From contig CANMVA010000001.1 in the NCBI GenBank assembly GCA_947501355.1, positions 2,193,492 through 2,257,491 of the forward strand: 64,000 bases of DNA, in the 5' to 3' direction. Source of the DNA: an uncultured Paracoccaceae bacterium. GTDB lineage: Bacteria > Pseudomonadota > Alphaproteobacteria > Rhodobacterales > Rhodobacteraceae. Position numbers and translations under genes: made by a program. This document shows, one piece after another, positions 48,079 to 59,316 of the stretch. The notes beneath the pieces were generated by a model. That model was not told the origin of the DNA. It searched no databases and was given only the letters and a program-made list of their open reading frames with translations. Numbering within the stretch: the stretch's first letter is position 1; the number at the start of each line of letters is the position of its first letter.

Positions 48079-49620
48079 TTAATTCTCGGCGACCATGGTG
48101 GTGGCCTCAAACGCGGCCTGCGCGGTCTCCACATCGCTCACCAGATTGGCGACCGAGGGGCTGATGATATCGGTGACAAGGGCCGGATAGACCCCCAGCA
48201 AAAGCGTCATGATCACAAGCGGCGCGAAGATCGCACGCTCGCGACGGGTCATGTCGGTGATCGTCTTCAGGCTTTCTTTGATCAGATCCCCCATCACGAC
48301 CCGGCGGTAAAGCCAGAGCGCATAGGCCGCCGACAGGATCACGCCGGTGGTGGCCACGGCGGCAACCCATGTGTTGACCTGGAAGACGCCGACCAGCGTC
48401 AGGAATTCCCCGATAAAGCCGGAGGTGCCCGGCAAGCCGACATTGGCCATGGTGAACAGCATAAAGATCAGCGCGTAGGCGGGCATGCGGGCGATAAGGC
48501 CGCCGTAAGCATCGATCTCGCGCGTGTGCATCCGGTCGTAGATTACGCCGACGCAGAGGAAGAGCGCGCCTGAGATAAAGCCGTGGCTCAGCATCTGGAA
48601 GATTGCGCCATCGACGCCCTGCTGGTTAGCGGCGAAGATGCCCATCGTCACAAAGCCCATATGAGCGACCGAGCTGTAGGCGATCAGCTTCTTCATATCC
48701 TCCTGCACCATCGCCACGAGCGAGGTGTAGACGATGGCGATGGCACTGAGCCACAGCACCAGCGGCGCCATGAGGTCAGAGGCCACCGGGAACATCGGCA
48801 GCGAAAAGCGCAAGAAGCCGTAACCGCCCATCTTCAGCAGGATCGCCGCCAGCACGACCGAACCAGCTGTGGGCGCTTGCACGTGTGCATCCGGCAGCCA
48901 TGTGTGGACCGGCCACATCGGCATTTTCACCGCGAAGGAAGCGAAGAAGGCCAGCCACAGCAGCGTCTGCATGCCGCCGATGATCTGAATGCCCAGCAAG
49001 CTGAAGGTCTGCGTGCCGAAGTTATGCTCCAGCAGCGTCGGGATATCCGTCGTGCCCGCATCGTTGAACATCGCGACCATGGCCACCAGCATCAGCACCG
49101 AGCCGAGGAAGGTATAGAGGAAGAACTTGAAGCTCGCATAGACGCGGTTCGCCCCGCCCCAGATGCCAATGATCAGGAACATCGGAATGAGGCCCGCCTC
49201 GAAGAAGAGATAGAAGAGCACCAGATCCAGCGCACAGAAGACACCGATCATCAACGTCTCAAGTACCAGAAACGCGATCATGTAGTCCTTTACGCGGTGG
49301 GTCACGTTCCAGCTGGCCGCGATGACCAGCGGCATGGTGAAGGTCGTCAGCATCACGAAGAGAACGCTGATCCCGTCAACGCCCATCTTGTATTGCAGGC
49401 CGAGCAGCCAGTCGCGCTCTTCCACGAACTGAAAGCCCGTGTCGTCGGGATCAAAGCCCGTCAGGATGAAGATCGAGAAGAGGAACGTCGCCGTGGTCGC
49501 CCACATGGCGACCCATTTGGCATTGCGCTGTGCAGCCTCGTCATCGCCACGCAGAAACAGGGCGAGGATGATCGCGCCCAGCAGCGGCAGGAAGGTGACG
49601 ATGGAAAGAAGGTTGTCCAT
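48079..49620 (-). CDS. nuoM: NADH-quinone oxidoreductase subunit M
   Basis: 513 residues. The conserved [27 protein letters not shown] and [18 protein letters not shown] hold the channel Lys and His residues, with Glu in FEAGLIPMF. Antiporter-like membrane subunit of complex I. Its ATG overlaps the nuoL stop by one base (TAATG). Confidence 0.97.
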   Translation of the reverse strand: MDNLLSIVTFLPLLGAIILALFLRGDDEAAQRNAKWVAMWATTATFLFSIFILTGFDPDDTGFQFVEERDWLLGLQYKMGVDGISVLFVMLTTFTMPLVIAASWNVTHRVKDYMIAFLVLETLMIGVFCALDLVLFYLFFEAGLIPMFLIIGIWGGANRVYASFKFFLYTFLGSVLMLVAMVAMFNDAGTTDIPTLLEHNFGTQTFSLLGIQIIGGMQTLLWLAFFASFAVKMPMWPVHTWLPDAHVQAPTAGSVVLAAILLKMGGYGFLRFSLPMFPVASDLMAPLVLWLSAIAIVYTSLVAMVQEDMKKLIAYSSVAHMGFVTMGIFAANQQGVDGAIFQMLSHGFISGALFLCVGVIYDRMHTREIDAYGGLIARMPAYALIFMLFTMANVGLPGTSGFIGEFLTLVGVFQVNTWVAAVATTGVILSAAYALWLYRRVVMGDLIKESLKTITDMTRRERAIFAPLVIMTLLLGVYPALVTDIISPSVANLVSDVETAQAAFEATTMVAEN

Positions 49621-51701
49621 TAGTTGGCTCCTCCGAACATCGTCATCCAGGTGATGAGGATCACCAGCCCAACCACCATCGAGAAGACATAGTGGAACAT
49701 GTAGCCCGACTGCGCGCGCCCTGCGAGGCGCGTGAGGAAGGGCACGATGCCCATAGCCAGCCCGTTGATGCCGCCATCAATCGTGGCCCCGTCGCCCTTC
49801 TTCCACAGGAACCCGCCGAGCCACTTGGCAGGCTGCACGAAGATCGCGTTATAGAGCTCGTCGAAATACCACTTGTTGAGCAGGAAGTTGTAGAGCGGCC
49901 AGTTCGTCTCCGCAAAGCGGCGCGGCAGATCGGGGCGGCGAATATAGAACTGATAGGCGGTCAGGAAGCCCAGCACCATCGCGATGAAGGGGCTGACCTT
50001 GACCCATTTCGGGACTTCATGTGCCTCGTTCAGAACATTGTTGTCGGGCGCGGTGTAAATGGCCCCCTCGCCCGGTGCGCCGACGAGGTTGTAGTGCGCT
50101 TTTTCCTCTTTCGCCTCGCCGTGATCGTCACTGTGCGCGTCGTCGGAGTGTTCTTCGTCGTGATGCTCGGCCACCTCGTAAGGAACCCCGAAGAACGTGC
50201 CGACCTCATTGGTTTTGCCGAAGAAGCTGCCATACCAGATCATGCCGGAGAAGACCGCGCCAAGGGCCAGAACGCCCAGCGGCAGCAGCATGATCATGGG
50301 GGACTCGTGCGCGTGCTCGTGGGTGTGTTTGTCGCCGCGCGGGGTGCCGTAAAAGGTCAGGAACATCAGCCGCCAGCTGTAGAAGCTGGTGAAAAGCGCC
50401 GCCACAACCAGCATCCAGAACGCGTATTGGGAGCCGACAAAGGCGCTTTCGATCACCGCGTCTTTCGATAGGAACCCGGCAAAGCCGTAATAGGTCAGCG
50501 GGATGCCCACACCCGTGATGGCCAGCGTGCCGATCATCATGGCCCAGAACGTGTAGGGCATCTTTTTGCGAAGACCGCCATAGTTCCGCATGTCTTGCTC
50601 GTGGTGCATGCCGTGGATCACGGAGCCCGCGCCAAGGAAGAGCATCGCCTTGAAGAACGCGTGGGTGAACAGATGGAACATCGCGACCGAGTAGACGCCC
50701 ACGCCTGCAGCCACGAACATGTAGCCCAGCTGCGAACAGGTCGAATAAGCGATCACGCGCTTGATGTCGTTTTGCACAAGGCCAACGGTGGCTGCGAAGA
50801 AGGCCGTGGTGGCCCCAAGGATCGTCACGAAGGTCATCGCCGCATCCGCATATTCCATGATCGGCGACATGCGGCAGACGAGGAAGACGCCCGCGGTGAC
50901 CATGGTCGCGGCGTGGATCAGCGCCGACACCGGGGTCGGGCCTTCCATCGCGTCTGGCAGCCATGTGTGCAGGATCAGCTGCGCTGACTTCCCCATCGCG
51001 CCGATGAAGAGCAGCGCCGCGACCAGTTCGACCGCGTTCCACTCGGTCCAGAGGAAACGCACCTGCGTCTCCGCCAGCTCCGCGCCGGAGGCAAAGATCA
51101 CGTCGAAATTCACGCTGTCGGTCAGATAAAACAGAGCGAATATCCCCAGCGCGAAGCCGAAATCGCCCACGCGGTTGACGATAAACGCCTTCATCGCCGC
51201 AGCCCCTGCGCTTTCCTTGCGGAAATAGAACCCGATCAAAAGGTAGGAGGCGACGCCCACGCCCTCCCAACCAAAGAACATCTGCACAAGGTTGTCGGAT
51301 GTCACCAGCATCAGCATCGCGAAGGTGAAGAACGACAGATACGCGAAGAAGCGCGGCCGGTAGGACTCGCCTTCGCGGAAATGATCGTCATGGGCCATGT
51401 AGCCGAAGGAATACAGGTGGACGAGCGCCGAGACGGTGTTGATCACAATCAGCATGATCGCCGTCAGACGGTCCAGCCGGATCGCCCAATCTGTCGTCAG
51501 CGTGCCGCTTTCGATCCAGCGCAGAATGACAATGCGCTGGGTTTCCCCGTCAAAGCCAAGGAACACGATCCACGACAGGAACGCCGCCAGGAACAAGAGG
51601 CTTGTTGCCACCCAGCAGGCCGCCGTCTCCCCAAGGATACGCCAGCCAAAGCCGCAGATCAGGGCGCCGACGAGCGGGGCGAAGAGGATAATCGTTTCCA
51701 T
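49620..51701 (-). CDS. nuoL: NADH-quinone oxidoreductase subunit L
   Basis: 693 residues. [44 protein letters not shown] and the His-rich loop ([18 protein letters not shown]) before the lateral helix are present. The His/Asp-rich loop is an unusual acidic insertion. Membrane proton-pumping subunit of complex I; nuoK ends 4 bases upstream. Confidence 0.97.
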   Translation of the reverse strand: METIILFAPLVGALICGFGWRILGETAACWVATSLLFLAAFLSWIVFLGFDGETQRIVILRWIESGTLTTDWAIRLDRLTAIMLIVINTVSALVHLYSFGYMAHDDHFREGESYRPRFFAYLSFFTFAMLMLVTSDNLVQMFFGWEGVGVASYLLIGFYFRKESAGAAAMKAFIVNRVGDFGFALGIFALFYLTDSVNFDVIFASGAELAETQVRFLWTEWNAVELVAALLFIGAMGKSAQLILHTWLPDAMEGPTPVSALIHAATMVTAGVFLVCRMSPIMEYADAAMTFVTILGATTAFFAATVGLVQNDIKRVIAYSTCSQLGYMFVAAGVGVYSVAMFHLFTHAFFKAMLFLGAGSVIHGMHHEQDMRNYGGLRKKMPYTFWAMMIGTLAITGVGIPLTYYGFAGFLSKDAVIESAFVGSQYAFWMLVVAALFTSFYSWRLMFLTFYGTPRGDKHTHEHAHESPMIMLLPLGVLALGAVFSGMIWYGSFFGKTNEVGTFFGVPYEVAEHHDEEHSDDAHSDDHGEAKEEKAHYNLVGAPGEGAIYTAPDNNVLNEAHEVPKWVKVSPFIAMVLGFLTAYQFYIRRPDLPRRFAETNWPLYNFLLNKWYFDELYNAIFVQPAKWLGGFLWKKGDGATIDGGINGLAMGIVPFLTRLAGRAQSGYMFHYVFSMVVGLVILITWMTMFGGAN

Positions 51702-51705
51702 CGCC

Positions 51706-52011
51706 TCAGCCTCTCATATTGTTGACGTCTTCCACCGCGATGGTCCCGCGGGTCCGGAAGAAACAGACGAGGATCGCAAGGCCAATCGCGGCCTCGGCGG
51801 CGGCGACGGTCAGCACGAAAAGCGTGAAGACCTGCCCCACCAGATCGCCCAGAAAGCTGGAGAACGCGACAAGGTTAATGTTCACCGCGAGCAGCATCAG
51901 CTCAATCGACATCAGCAGGATGATGACGTTCTTGCGGTTCAAGAACAGTCCGAAAATGCCGATCACGAAGAGCGTCGCCGCGACTGTCAGATAGTGTTCC
52001 AGTCCGATCAC
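51706..52011 (-). CDS. nuoK: NADH-quinone oxidoreductase subunit K
   Basis: 101 residues from a GTG that directly abuts the stop of the preceding hypothetical gene. Three hydrophobic segments with the two membrane Glu ([20 protein letters not shown] and [16 protein letters not shown]). Part of the proton path in complex I. Confidence 0.95.
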   Translation of the reverse strand: MIGLEHYLTVAATLFVIGIFGLFLNRKNVIILLMSIELMLLAVNINLVAFSSFLGDLVGQVFTLFVLTVAAAEAAIGLAILVCFFRTRGTIAVEDVNNMRG

Positions 52012-52485
52012 TTAGTTGGTCCTCATCTCGAAGTCTGCCTTGTCCCCGCGCAGGTCGGGATAGGCGGCGGCGCAGGCGCAAGACTCTGCGTCAAAGGCGG
52101 TCAGTTGCACGTCTTTGGCCACGTTGGCCACCGCATCGCCGATCCGCTCAAGCGTGGCGAAGGCCCGTGCGCCGCTCTCCATCTCGTCCACGATTTTCAG
52201 TGCAGCCTCGGTGCGGTCAAAGGGCAGACGCTCTGACATCCGCTCTTCGGCGGTGCGAAAGCGTAAAGCCGCGCCGGGGCCGCAATCGGTGATGATGTAA
52301 TCGCTATAGGTCCCTTCCTGAGACCACCAGTCGCGCCACATGACGCGGCCCTCGCCGAGATCGGCGTGATCCGCCTCGCCGCCATGGCTGACATGGGTGG
52401 TCCGCGTGCACTCCGCCAAAGTCAGCGCCTGCGCGCTACTGACCATGGCAAGCAGCGCCAAGGGATATGCGAGCGTGCGGATCAC
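52012..52485 (-). CDS. Secreted hypothetical protein between nuoJ and nuoK
   Basis: 157 residues from GTG, abutting nuoJ and nuoK with no spacer. A signal peptide (LAYPLALLAMVSSAQA) is followed by a mature part with four Cys (CTRTTH, DCGPGAAL, SCACAAAYPDLRG). No family recognised. The gene is translated in line with its nuo neighbours, so it is cotranscribed; a periplasmic role near complex I is only inference. Confidence 0.74.
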   Translation of the reverse strand: MIRTLAYPLALLAMVSSAQALTLAECTRTTHVSHGGEADHADLGEGRVMWRDWWSQEGTYSDYIITDCGPGAALRFRTAEERMSERLPFDRTEAALKIVDEMESGARAFATLERIGDAVANVAKDVQLTAFDAESCACAAAYPDLRGDKADFEMRTN

Positions 52486-53094
52486 TTACAGCCCCTGCCC
52501 CGGTTTGACGTCTTTCAGCTCCATCGCCTTGGCAGGGTCGCGATACATCTGTGCCAGCACGTTCTGGCGCTTGATGTCGCTGCGGTGGCGCAGGGTCAGA
52601 ACAATCGCGCCGATCATCGCGACCAGCAGGATCAGGCCCGCAAGCTGAAAGAGCAGGATGTATTCGTCGTAAATCAGCAGCCCCAGCGCCTTGGTGTTGT
52701 GGACATCGTCGGGCGTGTTCGCCGCCAGACGTTCCTCAAACCCGCTGGAGAAACCCCAGGCCCCGAAAGCGAGAGCCAGCTGCATCATCAGCACCACACC
52801 GATCAGCAACGCGACCGGCACGTATTTCGACATCTCCGCCCGAAGTTCCGCGAAATCCACATCGAGCATCATCACGACGAACAGGAACAGCACCGCGACC
52901 GCGCCGACATAGACGATGATCAGCAGCATCGCGACAAACTCTGCGCCCAGCAGCACGAAAAGGCCTGCCGAGCTGAGAAACGCCAAGATCAGCCACAAAA
53001 CCGAATGCACCGGGTTGCGCGAGATGACCGTGAAAAGGCCCCCCGTCACAGTCGCCAGCGCAAAGCAGTAAAAGGCAATCGCGGGAACGGTCAT
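52486..53094 (-). CDS. nuoJ: NADH-quinone oxidoreductase subunit J
   Basis: 202 residues, five hydrophobic segments. [47 protein letters not shown] is the conserved NuoJ region. Membrane subunit of complex I. Its ATG overlaps the stop of the preceding carboxymuconolactone-decarboxylase-like gene by 4 bases. Confidence 0.95.
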   Translation of the reverse strand: MTVPAIAFYCFALATVTGGLFTVISRNPVHSVLWLILAFLSSAGLFVLLGAEFVAMLLIIVYVGAVAVLFLFVVMMLDVDFAELRAEMSKYVPVALLIGVVLMMQLALAFGAWGFSSGFEERLAANTPDDVHNTKALGLLIYDEYILLFQLAGLILLVAMIGAIVLTLRHRSDIKRQNVLAQMYRDPAKAMELKDVKPGQGL

Positions 53095-53501
53095 GTGTCG
53101 CTCTCCTTCTCGGCGGCGTCGGTCACTTCGGTGGCCAGTTCCATCGCTTTGGTCATCGCAGGCAAGCCACCGAACGCGCCCATCATGGCGATGGTTTCCG
53201 CAATCTCCTGCTTGGTGGCCCCAGCTTCCAAGGCGTGACGGACGGTCATGCGCAGCTGCGATTCCGCCTGCGCACCCATCACGGTCAGACCGGCGAGCGT
53301 CAGCAAAAGCCGCGTTTTGGCATCGAGACCTTCGGGGTTGAAGGTCTTGCCCATGAACGTCTCCATCATGTCCTTGGACATGGTCGGGAAAAGCGCCTCA
53401 AAGCCTTTCGGCGTGAACTGCTCCAACGCGGGGTTCATGGTTTTCAGCCATTCCTGGGACTGCACCATCATCGCGGCAAAAGGGTTGGTTGGATCGCTCA
53501 T
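53091..53501 (-). CDS. Carboxymuconolactone decarboxylase-family protein, copy 1
   Basis: 136 residues. [46 protein letters not shown] is the CMD/AhpD-fold core. The CxxC pair of AhpD-type peroxidases is absent, so it is not an alkyl hydroperoxidase of that type. It overlaps its paralogue at 53498 and nuoJ by 4 bases each. An N-terminal extension ([23 protein letters not shown]) sets it apart. Role unknown. Confidence 0.86.
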   Translation of the reverse strand: MSDPTNPFAAMMVQSQEWLKTMNPALEQFTPKGFEALFPTMSKDMMETFMGKTFNPEGLDAKTRLLLTLAGLTVMGAQAESQLRMTVRHALEAGATKQEIAETIAMMGAFGGLPAMTKAMELATEVTDAAEKESDT

Positions 53502-53881
53502 CCGGCGTCCTCCTCGAAAACCTCGATAGCGGCATTCAGCGCGTTTACCATCGCCGGGAAGCCGCCATAGAGAGCCATCTGGTTGATGACTTCTGCAATC
53601 TCGCGCGGGCTCGCGCCAGAGCCTAACGCATTGCGAATATGCACTTTTAGTTGCGGGGCGGTCTGCCCACCCATCGCTGTGAGCGCCGCAATCGTCGTCA
53701 GATAGCGCGTCTTCGCGTCCAGCCCTTCGCGGGTATAGTAATGCCCATACGCCACCTCGATCAGCGACTTGGAGAAGCCAGGCAGCAGCGCGTCATAGCG
53801 CGCCGCCAGCGTCTCTTCGATGCCGGGGTTCGTGGCCTCAGCCATCGGCTTGCCGCGATCATATGCGTCGGAAGGGCTCAT
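53498..53881 (-). CDS. Carboxymuconolactone decarboxylase-family protein, copy 2
   Basis: 127 residues. [42 protein letters not shown] matches the core of copy 1, again without Cxx[13 protein letters not shown] is a possible later start. It overlaps nuoI and copy 1 by 4 bases. The pair lies between nuoI and nuoJ; I infer a duplication followed by divergence. Confidence 0.86.
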   Translation of the reverse strand: MSPSDAYDRGKPMAEATNPGIEETLAARYDALLPGFSKSLIEVAYGHYYTREGLDAKTRYLTTIAALTAMGGQTAPQLKVHIRNALGSGASPREIAEVINQMALYGGFPAMVNALNAAIEVFEEDAG

Positions 53882-54372
53882 CTGTAAGGCGCGTCAATCT
53901 CAAGGTTGCGGGCGATCTCGGCTTCCCAGCGGTCGCCGTTCGCCAGCAGCTTTTCCTTGTCGTAGAACAGCTCTTCGCGGGTCTCGGTCGAGAATTCGAA
54001 ATTGGGGCCTTCGACGATGGCATCCACGGGGCAGGCTTCCTGACAGAAGCCGCAATAGATGCATTTCGTCATGTCGATGTCATAGCGCGTGGTGCGGCGG
54101 GATCCGTCTTCACGCGGTTCGGCATCAATGGTGATCGCTTGCGCGGGGCACACGGCTTCGCAGAGCTTGCAGGCAATGCAGCGCTCTTCCCCGTTGGGAT
54201 AGCGGCGCAACACATGCTCGCCCCGGAAGCGTGGGCTGATCGGCCCTTTTTCGTGCGGGTAGTTCAGCGTGGCTTTCGGCGCGAAGAAGTAGCGCAGGCC
54301 CAGCTTCATGCCTTTGAAGAAATCAGCCAGCAGAAAGTATTTCGCGGCCCGTCCATAGTCGATCTGCGTCAT
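53878..54372 (-). CDS. nuoI: NADH-quinone oxidoreductase subunit I
   Basis: 164 residues. Two 4Fe-4S motifs, [12 protein letters not shown] and [12 protein letters not shown], follow the [16 protein letters not shown] stretch. It passes electrons through clusters N6a and N6b to NuoB. It follows nuoH by 2 bases and overlaps the CMD copy 2 gene. Confidence 0.97.
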   Translation of the reverse strand: MTQIDYGRAAKYFLLADFFKGMKLGLRYFFAPKATLNYPHEKGPISPRFRGEHVLRRYPNGEERCIACKLCEAVCPAQAITIDAEPREDGSRRTTRYDIDMTKCIYCGFCQEACPVDAIVEGPNFEFSTETREELFYDKEKLLANGDRWEAEIARNLEIDAPYR

Positions 54373-54374
54373 GT

Positions 54375-55412
54375 TTAGCCTCCCACGGCCCAGCGGGCAT
54401 AGGCCCCGCCGAAGAGTTCAAACTTTGCGAAAAATGCCACGATCACGACCCAAGCCAGCGACATCGGCAGGAACACCTTCCAGCCCAAACGCATCAGCTG
54501 ATCGTAGCGGTAGCGTGGGACGATGGCCTTCACCATCGCGAAGAGGAAGAAGAAGAACGCCATCTTGGCGACCATCCAGAGCGGGCTGTCGGGCAGGAAC
54601 GGGATGGGGGACAGCCAGCCGCCGAAAAAGAGCAGCGTGATAAGCGCGCACATCAGGAAAATGGCGATATATTCGCCTGCCATGAAGAGCAGGAAGGGCG
54701 TGGACGAGTATTCGACCTGATAACCTGCGACCAGCTCGGATTCCGCTTCGGGTAGATCGAACGGCGGCCTGTTCGTCTCGGCCAAGGTGCTGATAAAGAA
54801 CAGGAACACCATCGGCAGGTGCGGCAGCCAGTACCAGTTGAAGAAGCCCAGATCGCCGTCCTGCGCGCGCACGATATCGCCGAAATTCAGCGATCCGGTG
54901 GAGATGATCACACCGATGATGATCAGACCGATGGAGACCTCGTAGGAAATCATCTGTGCCGCGGATCGCAGGCTTCCGAGGAATGGGTATTTCGAGTTCG
55001 ACGCCCAGCCACCCATGATCACGCCATACACCTCAAGCGAGGAGATCGCGAAGACGTAAAGGATGGCGACGTTGATATCCGCCAGAACCCATGTGTCGTT
55101 GAAGGGGATCACGGCCCACGCAATCAGCGCCAGCACGAAGGAAATCATCGGCGCGAGCATGAAGACCGTCTTGTCGGCCCCTGCCGGAATAACGATCTCT
55201 TTCACGACGTATTTCAGGGCATCGGCCACAGTTTGCAGCAGGCCGAACGCGCCCACCACATTGGGGCCGCGCCGCATTTGAACGGCGGCCCAGACCTTGC
55301 GGTCGCCATAGACCAGAAACAGCAGCGAAATCATCACGAACCCAATGACAGCAAGGCATTGGGCAACGATAATCACCGCCACACCGGCTCCGGTTGCTAG
55401 AAAGTCAGCCAT
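54375..55412 (-). CDS. nuoH: NADH-quinone oxidoreductase subunit H
   Basis: 345 residues, eight hydrophobic segments. [63 protein letters not shown] and [15 protein letters not shown] are conserved quinone-site regions. It joins the quinone chamber and the membrane arm of complex I. Confidence 0.97.
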   Translation of the reverse strand: MADFLATGAGVAVIIVAQCLAVIGFVMISLLFLVYGDRKVWAAVQMRRGPNVVGAFGLLQTVADALKYVVKEIVIPAGADKTVFMLAPMISFVLALIAWAVIPFNDTWVLADINVAILYVFAISSLEVYGVIMGGWASNSKYPFLGSLRSAAQMISYEVSIGLIIIGVIISTGSLNFGDIVRAQDGDLGFFNWYWLPHLPMVFLFFISTLAETNRPPFDLPEAESELVAGYQVEYSSTPFLLFMAGEYIAIFLMCALITLLFFGGWLSPIPFLPDSPLWMVAKMAFFFFLFAMVKAIVPRYRYDQLMRLGWKVFLPMSLAWVVIVAFFAKFELFGGAYARWAVGG

Positions 55413-55418
55413 GTATCC

Positions 55419-55826
55419 TCACACCGTGGGTATCCCAAGTTCCCTGCAGTTTGCCACCTCGACCTCGGCATCCAGGGTCTGCGTTCCACGAGGCAGCGCG
55501 GCTGAGATGGTGTAAACCGCATCTGCGGTCCAAATACCAGCCACTTCCTCGACACTTGTGCGCACGTGTCGCGCGAATCCGTAGCCCCGGATCAAGGTAT
55601 ACTGTGCTGCGGCGCAGCGTGCATAGTCTTCAACGTCTTTCGGGCCGCGTGCGCCCTCCATCGAGACCAGAAAACTGACCAGATCACCGTCCAGAAGCCG
55701 GGTTTCGATCCCGTTATATTGAGGCGAAAAGGGCAAGTTGATCTGATCCGGATTGGCCCGTTGCAGATGTGGCGGGGTGCAGGCGGTGAGGGCCATCACC
55801 ACCGCACAAAGTAGCCCCGCGCGCAT
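55419..55826 (-). CDS. Putative lipoprotein between nuoG and nuoH
   Basis: 135 residues. The signal ends in a lipobox (VVMALTACTPPHLQ, Cys16). The mature part (LDGDLVSFLVSMEGARGPKDVEDYARCAAAQYTLIRGYGF) has no motif I recognise. It lies 4 bases after nuoG and 6 before nuoH, clearly in the operon. A role in inner-membrane or periplasmic complex I support is only inference. Confidence 0.74.
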   Translation of the reverse strand: MRAGLLCAVVMALTACTPPHLQRANPDQINLPFSPQYNGIETRLLDGDLVSFLVSMEGARGPKDVEDYARCAAAQYTLIRGYGFARHVRTSVEEVAGIWTADAVYTISAALPRGTQTLDAEVEVANCRELGIPTV

Positions 55827-55830
55827 GTCG

Positions 55831-57849
55831 TTACTCCGCCGCGATCTTTTGCTCGGACCGCGCCTTTGCGTTGGCAGACAGCTCGGCCATCAACTGGCTC
55901 GCGCGCGCAATGGGGTTGGTCAGGTAGTGATCGGTGATCGCATAGCGGAAGGTGGCGGTGCCTAATTTGCCCGCAGGCAACGGCTGCCACTCGTTTTCCG
56001 GCACGTCGTCGATCTTGGCCAGATGCGGCACCTCTTTGACCAGCGCCTGACGCAGCTGCGCAAGGCTGTCGAACGGCAGCGTCGCACCCAATTCCGCAGA
56101 GAGCGCCCGCAGGATCGCCCAGTTTTCCTTGGCCTCCCCCGGCGGGAAGCCCGCCCGCAGCGCCAGTTGAGGCCGCCCTTCGGTGTTCACGAACAGCCCC
56201 TGCTCTTCGGTATAAGCCGCCCCCGGCAGGATCACGTCGGCGCGGTGCGCGCCGCGATCCCCGTGCGAGCCTTGGTAGATCACGAACGCACCCGGCTCGA
56301 TGTCGATCTCGTCAGCGCCGAGGTTGTAGATCACCTCCGCGCCTTCAATCGCGGCACTCAGCCCACCTTCGGTCGTGCAGCCGGCATCCATCGCGCCCAC
56401 ACGGGCGGCGGCGGTGTGCAGGATCAGCAGCTTGGAGCCTACGGTCTCGGCCAGTTGCATCGCGGTGCCCAGCACCGCAGCTCCATCGGCTTCCATAAGC
56501 GCGCCCATGCCAATGATGATCATCCCGTTGACGTCTTGGTTGGCCGAGTGATCCATCTTCGCAAGCGCGGCCAATGCATCACGACTATTGCCAATATGTT
56601 GGGTCGGATAGGTCAGATCGACATTTTCGCCGATCACCGCCACCGTCGCGCCTTGGGTCCACGCCTTGCGAATGCGCGCGTTCAAAACAGGGGCTTCGAC
56701 CCTCGGGTTTGCCCCGATCAGCAGGATATGCTCGGCCTCATCAATCTCTTCGATGGTGCAATTGCCCACATAGCCCGAACGGTTGCCCTCGGGCAGTTTC
56801 GCACCATCAGTACGGCATTCGACCGAGCCGCCCTGCCCTTCAATCAGCTGTTTCAGCGCAAAGGCCGCCTCAACCGGCACCAGATCGCCAACCAAGCCAG
56901 CCACCTTCTTGCCCTTCATCGCCTCGGCCACCTTCGCCAAAGCCTCCGGCCAAGTGCTGGGCCGCAGCTTGCCGTTCTCACGGACGTAAGGCTTGTCCAA
57001 CCGCTGGCGGCGCAGGCCGTCCCAGACAAAGCGCGTCTTGTCGGCGATCCATTCCTCGTTCACACCGTCATGGTTGCGCGGCAGGAAACGCATCACTTCG
57101 CGGCCCTTGGTGTCCACGCGGATATTGGAGCCCAACGCATCCATCACGTCGATGCTTTCGGTCTTCGTCAGCTCCCAAGGCCGCGCGGTGAAAGCGTAAG
57201 GCTTCGACACAAGCGCGCCCACGGGGCACAGATCAATGATGTTGCCCTGCAAATTACTGTCGAGCGTCTCGCCCAGATAGGACGTGATCTCACTGTCTTC
57301 ACCCCGGCCCGTCTGACCCATCTGGGTGATGCCTGCCACCTCGGTCGTGAAGCGCACACAGCGGGTGCAGGAAATGCAGCGGGTCATATGGGTCTCGACC
57401 AACGGCCCCAGATCCAGATCCTCGACCGCGCGCTTCGGCTCCCGGAAACGGCTGAAATCGACGCCATAGGCCATCGCCTGATCCTGCAGATCGCACTCGC
57501 CGCCCTGATCGCAGATCGGGCAGTCGAGCGGGTGATTGATCAGCAGAAACTCCATCACGCCCTCGCGGGCTTTCTTGACCATGGGAGAGTTCGTGCGCAC
57601 CTGCGGCGGTTCCCCGTCGGGACCGGGCCGCAAATCCTTGACCTGCATCGCGCAGGAGGCTGCGGGCTTGGGTGGCCCACCCACAACTTCCACCAGACAC
57701 ATCCGGCAATTCCCGGCAATCGACAGGCGTTCGTGATAGCAAAAGCGGGGAATTTCGACGCCGGCCTCTTCACAGGCCTGGATCAGCGTCATCGCGGGGT
57801 CAACTTCCAGCTCTTTGTCATCAATGATGATCTTGCGCAGGTCGCTCAT
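55831..57849 (-). CDS. nuoG: NADH-quinone oxidoreductase subunit G
   Basis: 672 residues from [16 protein letters not shown] with AAAGGGA upstream. The 2Fe-2S domain ([20 protein letters not shown]) comes first, then the 4Fe-4S ligands ([20 protein letters not shown] and [10 protein letters not shown]), then a molybdopterin-oxidoreductase-like domain without cofactor. It relays electrons in the peripheral arm of complex I. Followed by the lipoprotein gene. Confidence 0.96.
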   Translation of the reverse strand: MSDLRKIIIDDKELEVDPAMTLIQACEEAGVEIPRFCYHERLSIAGNCRMCLVEVVGGPPKPAASCAMQVKDLRPGPDGEPPQVRTNSPMVKKAREGVMEFLLINHPLDCPICDQGGECDLQDQAMAYGVDFSRFREPKRAVEDLDLGPLVETHMTRCISCTRCVRFTTEVAGITQMGQTGRGEDSEITSYLGETLDSNLQGNIIDLCPVGALVSKPYAFTARPWELTKTESIDVMDALGSNIRVDTKGREVMRFLPRNHDGVNEEWIADKTRFVWDGLRRQRLDKPYVRENGKLRPSTWPEALAKVAEAMKGKKVAGLVGDLVPVEAAFALKQLIEGQGGSVECRTDGAKLPEGNRSGYVGNCTIEEIDEAEHILLIGANPRVEAPVLNARIRKAWTQGATVAVIGENVDLTYPTQHIGNSRDALAALAKMDHSANQDVNGMIIIGMGALMEADGAAVLGTAMQLAETVGSKLLILHTAAARVGAMDAGCTTEGGLSAAIEGAEVIYNLGADEIDIEPGAFVIYQGSHGDRGAHRADVILPGAAYTEEQGLFVNTEGRPQLALRAGFPPGEAKENWAILRALSAELGATLPFDSLAQLRQALVKEVPHLAKIDDVPENEWQPLPAGKLGTATFRYAITDHYLTNPIARASQLMAELSANAKARSEQKIAAE

Positions 57850-57947
57850 GGGGTCCCTTTCATGGCAACGGGACGCCACCGGCATCCCGTCTCATTGGCT
57901 AGGGGACATGTAGCCCTGCGACGCCGGTGGAGCAACCACGAAACGCC

Positions 57948-58346
57948 TTAATTCGCGCGCAAAAGCTCTCCGATTAGGGACTTGGCCTTGATCTCTTTCT
58001 CGCCCAGCGCGCAGTAGCTGTCGGGGTTGTCCTCGGAGACGCCGTTTTTCTCCAGATAGGCGTTGCGCAGACGCTTCATGCGCTTGCGCTCGTCCTTGTC
58101 CTTCAAAAACGCTTTCACCTCATCCTCGGAATAGCCCTTGTCGCGGGCGTAATCCTCCAGGTCATTGGCCTTTTGCCAGACCACGAACATGCGCGCCGAG
58201 ATGTTAGGGCAATTCTTACGTATCTTGTCGCCGACCGAGGCGGCCAGCAGTTGATCATTGATGTGCTTTTCTTCCGGCAAAGGGGTCAGGGCGACCGCGC
58301 TCGTGGCCATCAGGCCCAGGATCAGGGCGGAAAATATCGTCTTCAT
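57948..58346 (-). CDS. Secreted hypothetical protein, DUF5333-like
   Basis: 132 residues. A signal peptide (MKTIFSALILGLMATSAVA) is followed by a small helical domain with two Cys (KNCPNISARMF and DSYCALGEKEI) and an N/K/E-rich middle. The gene at 58924 has the same plan (Leu-rich start, CPDLS, late CGAGKTEI). I think both belong to DUF5333, a family found in rhodobacterial nuo operons, but without search. It is part of the minus-strand nuo run. Confidence 0.72.
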   Translation of the reverse strand: MKTIFSALILGLMATSAVALTPLPEEKHINDQLLAASVGDKIRKNCPNISARMFVVWQKANDLEDYARDKGYSEDEVKAFLKDKDERKRMKRLRNAYLEKNGVSEDNPDSYCALGEKEIKAKSLIGELLRAN

Positions 58347-58459
58347 AGCTCAGTCCTCAATAAAGCCATGCCCTTTAGATAGGCATGCGCGTCTGATCTG
58401 ACTATGGGAATTTCCGCCGATGTTATTCAATATCAAGCGAGGATTTGCAGGAAATGGCC

Positions 58460-58927
58460 TTATTCTGCGGCTTTGGCGCCGCCCAGCCAGTCCCAGCCGA
58501 AGGCCTGATCCGTGTCGCCTTGCGCACGGCGCATGTCCAACCGGTTCAACGCTTCATCCAGCGTTGGGACGTGCCCCTTGGGCACCCACCACATGACGAA
58601 ATGCTGCGCTTCCAGAGCGTCGAACCACTCCTGACGCTTTGCAAAGAACCGCGCATGCACGGTGTCCCAGACGAAAGCGCGCAGGCTGGCCACGTCTTCC
58701 CAGACCGTCAGGTTTGGCACATAGCGCGGATCGCCCCCGATCGCGTGCGACGTGGCCCCCGGCGCCCCAGAGCCTTCGAGCATCCAGACAAACCCCGGCA
58801 TCCGTTTGCCCAGCCCGTTGATGCGCTCGATATTGTCAATGAATTCAGCGACCAGCGGATCACCCGCATCGGCTTTCAGACGCCCGACATTCAACTCAGC
58901 CAGATGATGTCCGGCGGGCTGAATCAT
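58460..58927 (-). CDS. DUF3291 domain protein
   Basis: 155 residues. LAELNVGRLKADAGDPLVAEFIDNIERIN, FVWMLEGSG, NLTVWEDVASLRAFVW and HFVMWWVPKGHVPTLDEAL match DUF3291, a dimeric alpha/beta-barrel family of unknown role. Its ATG overlaps the stop of the secreted protein upstream by 4 bases, so it is cotranscribed within the nuo operon. Confidence 0.85.
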   Translation of the reverse strand: MIQPAGHHLAELNVGRLKADAGDPLVAEFIDNIERINGLGKRMPGFVWMLEGSGAPGATSHAIGGDPRYVPNLTVWEDVASLRAFVWDTVHARFFAKRQEWFDALEAQHFVMWWVPKGHVPTLDEALNRLDMRRAQGDTDQAFGWDWLGGAKAAE

Positions 58928-59316
58928 TCGGTCACGTCAAGCAAGTAGCGACCCACAGTCGTCTCGTTCAAAATCTCGGTCTTCCCAGCGCCGCAGACTT
59001 TCTCTTCACTTGGCTCATCAAGCCGGTATTGCAGCAGGAAATCCTGAACCTGAGTGTCGATGCGCGCATTGGCATCCTCGGCCCAGGGCATGCTGTTGGG
59101 ATCAGTGATGCCGTCATCCGCCAAACGGTTCAGCAAATCATCGCTATCTTTCGCGACAGTTTGCGGGTTCAGGCTTAGATCAGGACAAGACAAGGCCAAT
59201 TGCTGGGCAATGCCAGACGCTACGACAACGTCCACAAAGTAATCGGGTGCGCGCGGCCCGTCCTGGGCAAGAGCCGGCATCGCCGTGAGGCCCAGCAAAA
59301 GAGCCGCGCGGATCAC
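58924..59316 (-). CDS. Secreted hypothetical protein, DUF5333-like, second copy
   Basis: 130 residues from a GTG that overlaps the nuoF stop (GTGA). A signal peptide ([14 protein letters not shown]) is followed by a helical acidic domain with Cys pairs ([11 protein letters not shown] and [14 protein letters not shown]). It has the same Cys spacing and overall plan as the gene at 57948, from which it is divided by the DUF3291 gene. Role unknown. Confidence 0.72.
   Translation of the reverse strand: MIRAALLLGLTAMPALAQDGPRAPDYFVDVVVASGIAQQLALSCPDLSLNPQTVAKDSDDLLNRLADDGITDPNSMPWAEDANARIDTQVQDFLLQYRLDEPSEEKVCGAGKTEILNETTVGRYLLDVTE

Noticed and set aside
53091-53881. AhpD-type peroxidase
   Set aside because: Both proteins lack the CxxC motif needed for that activity.
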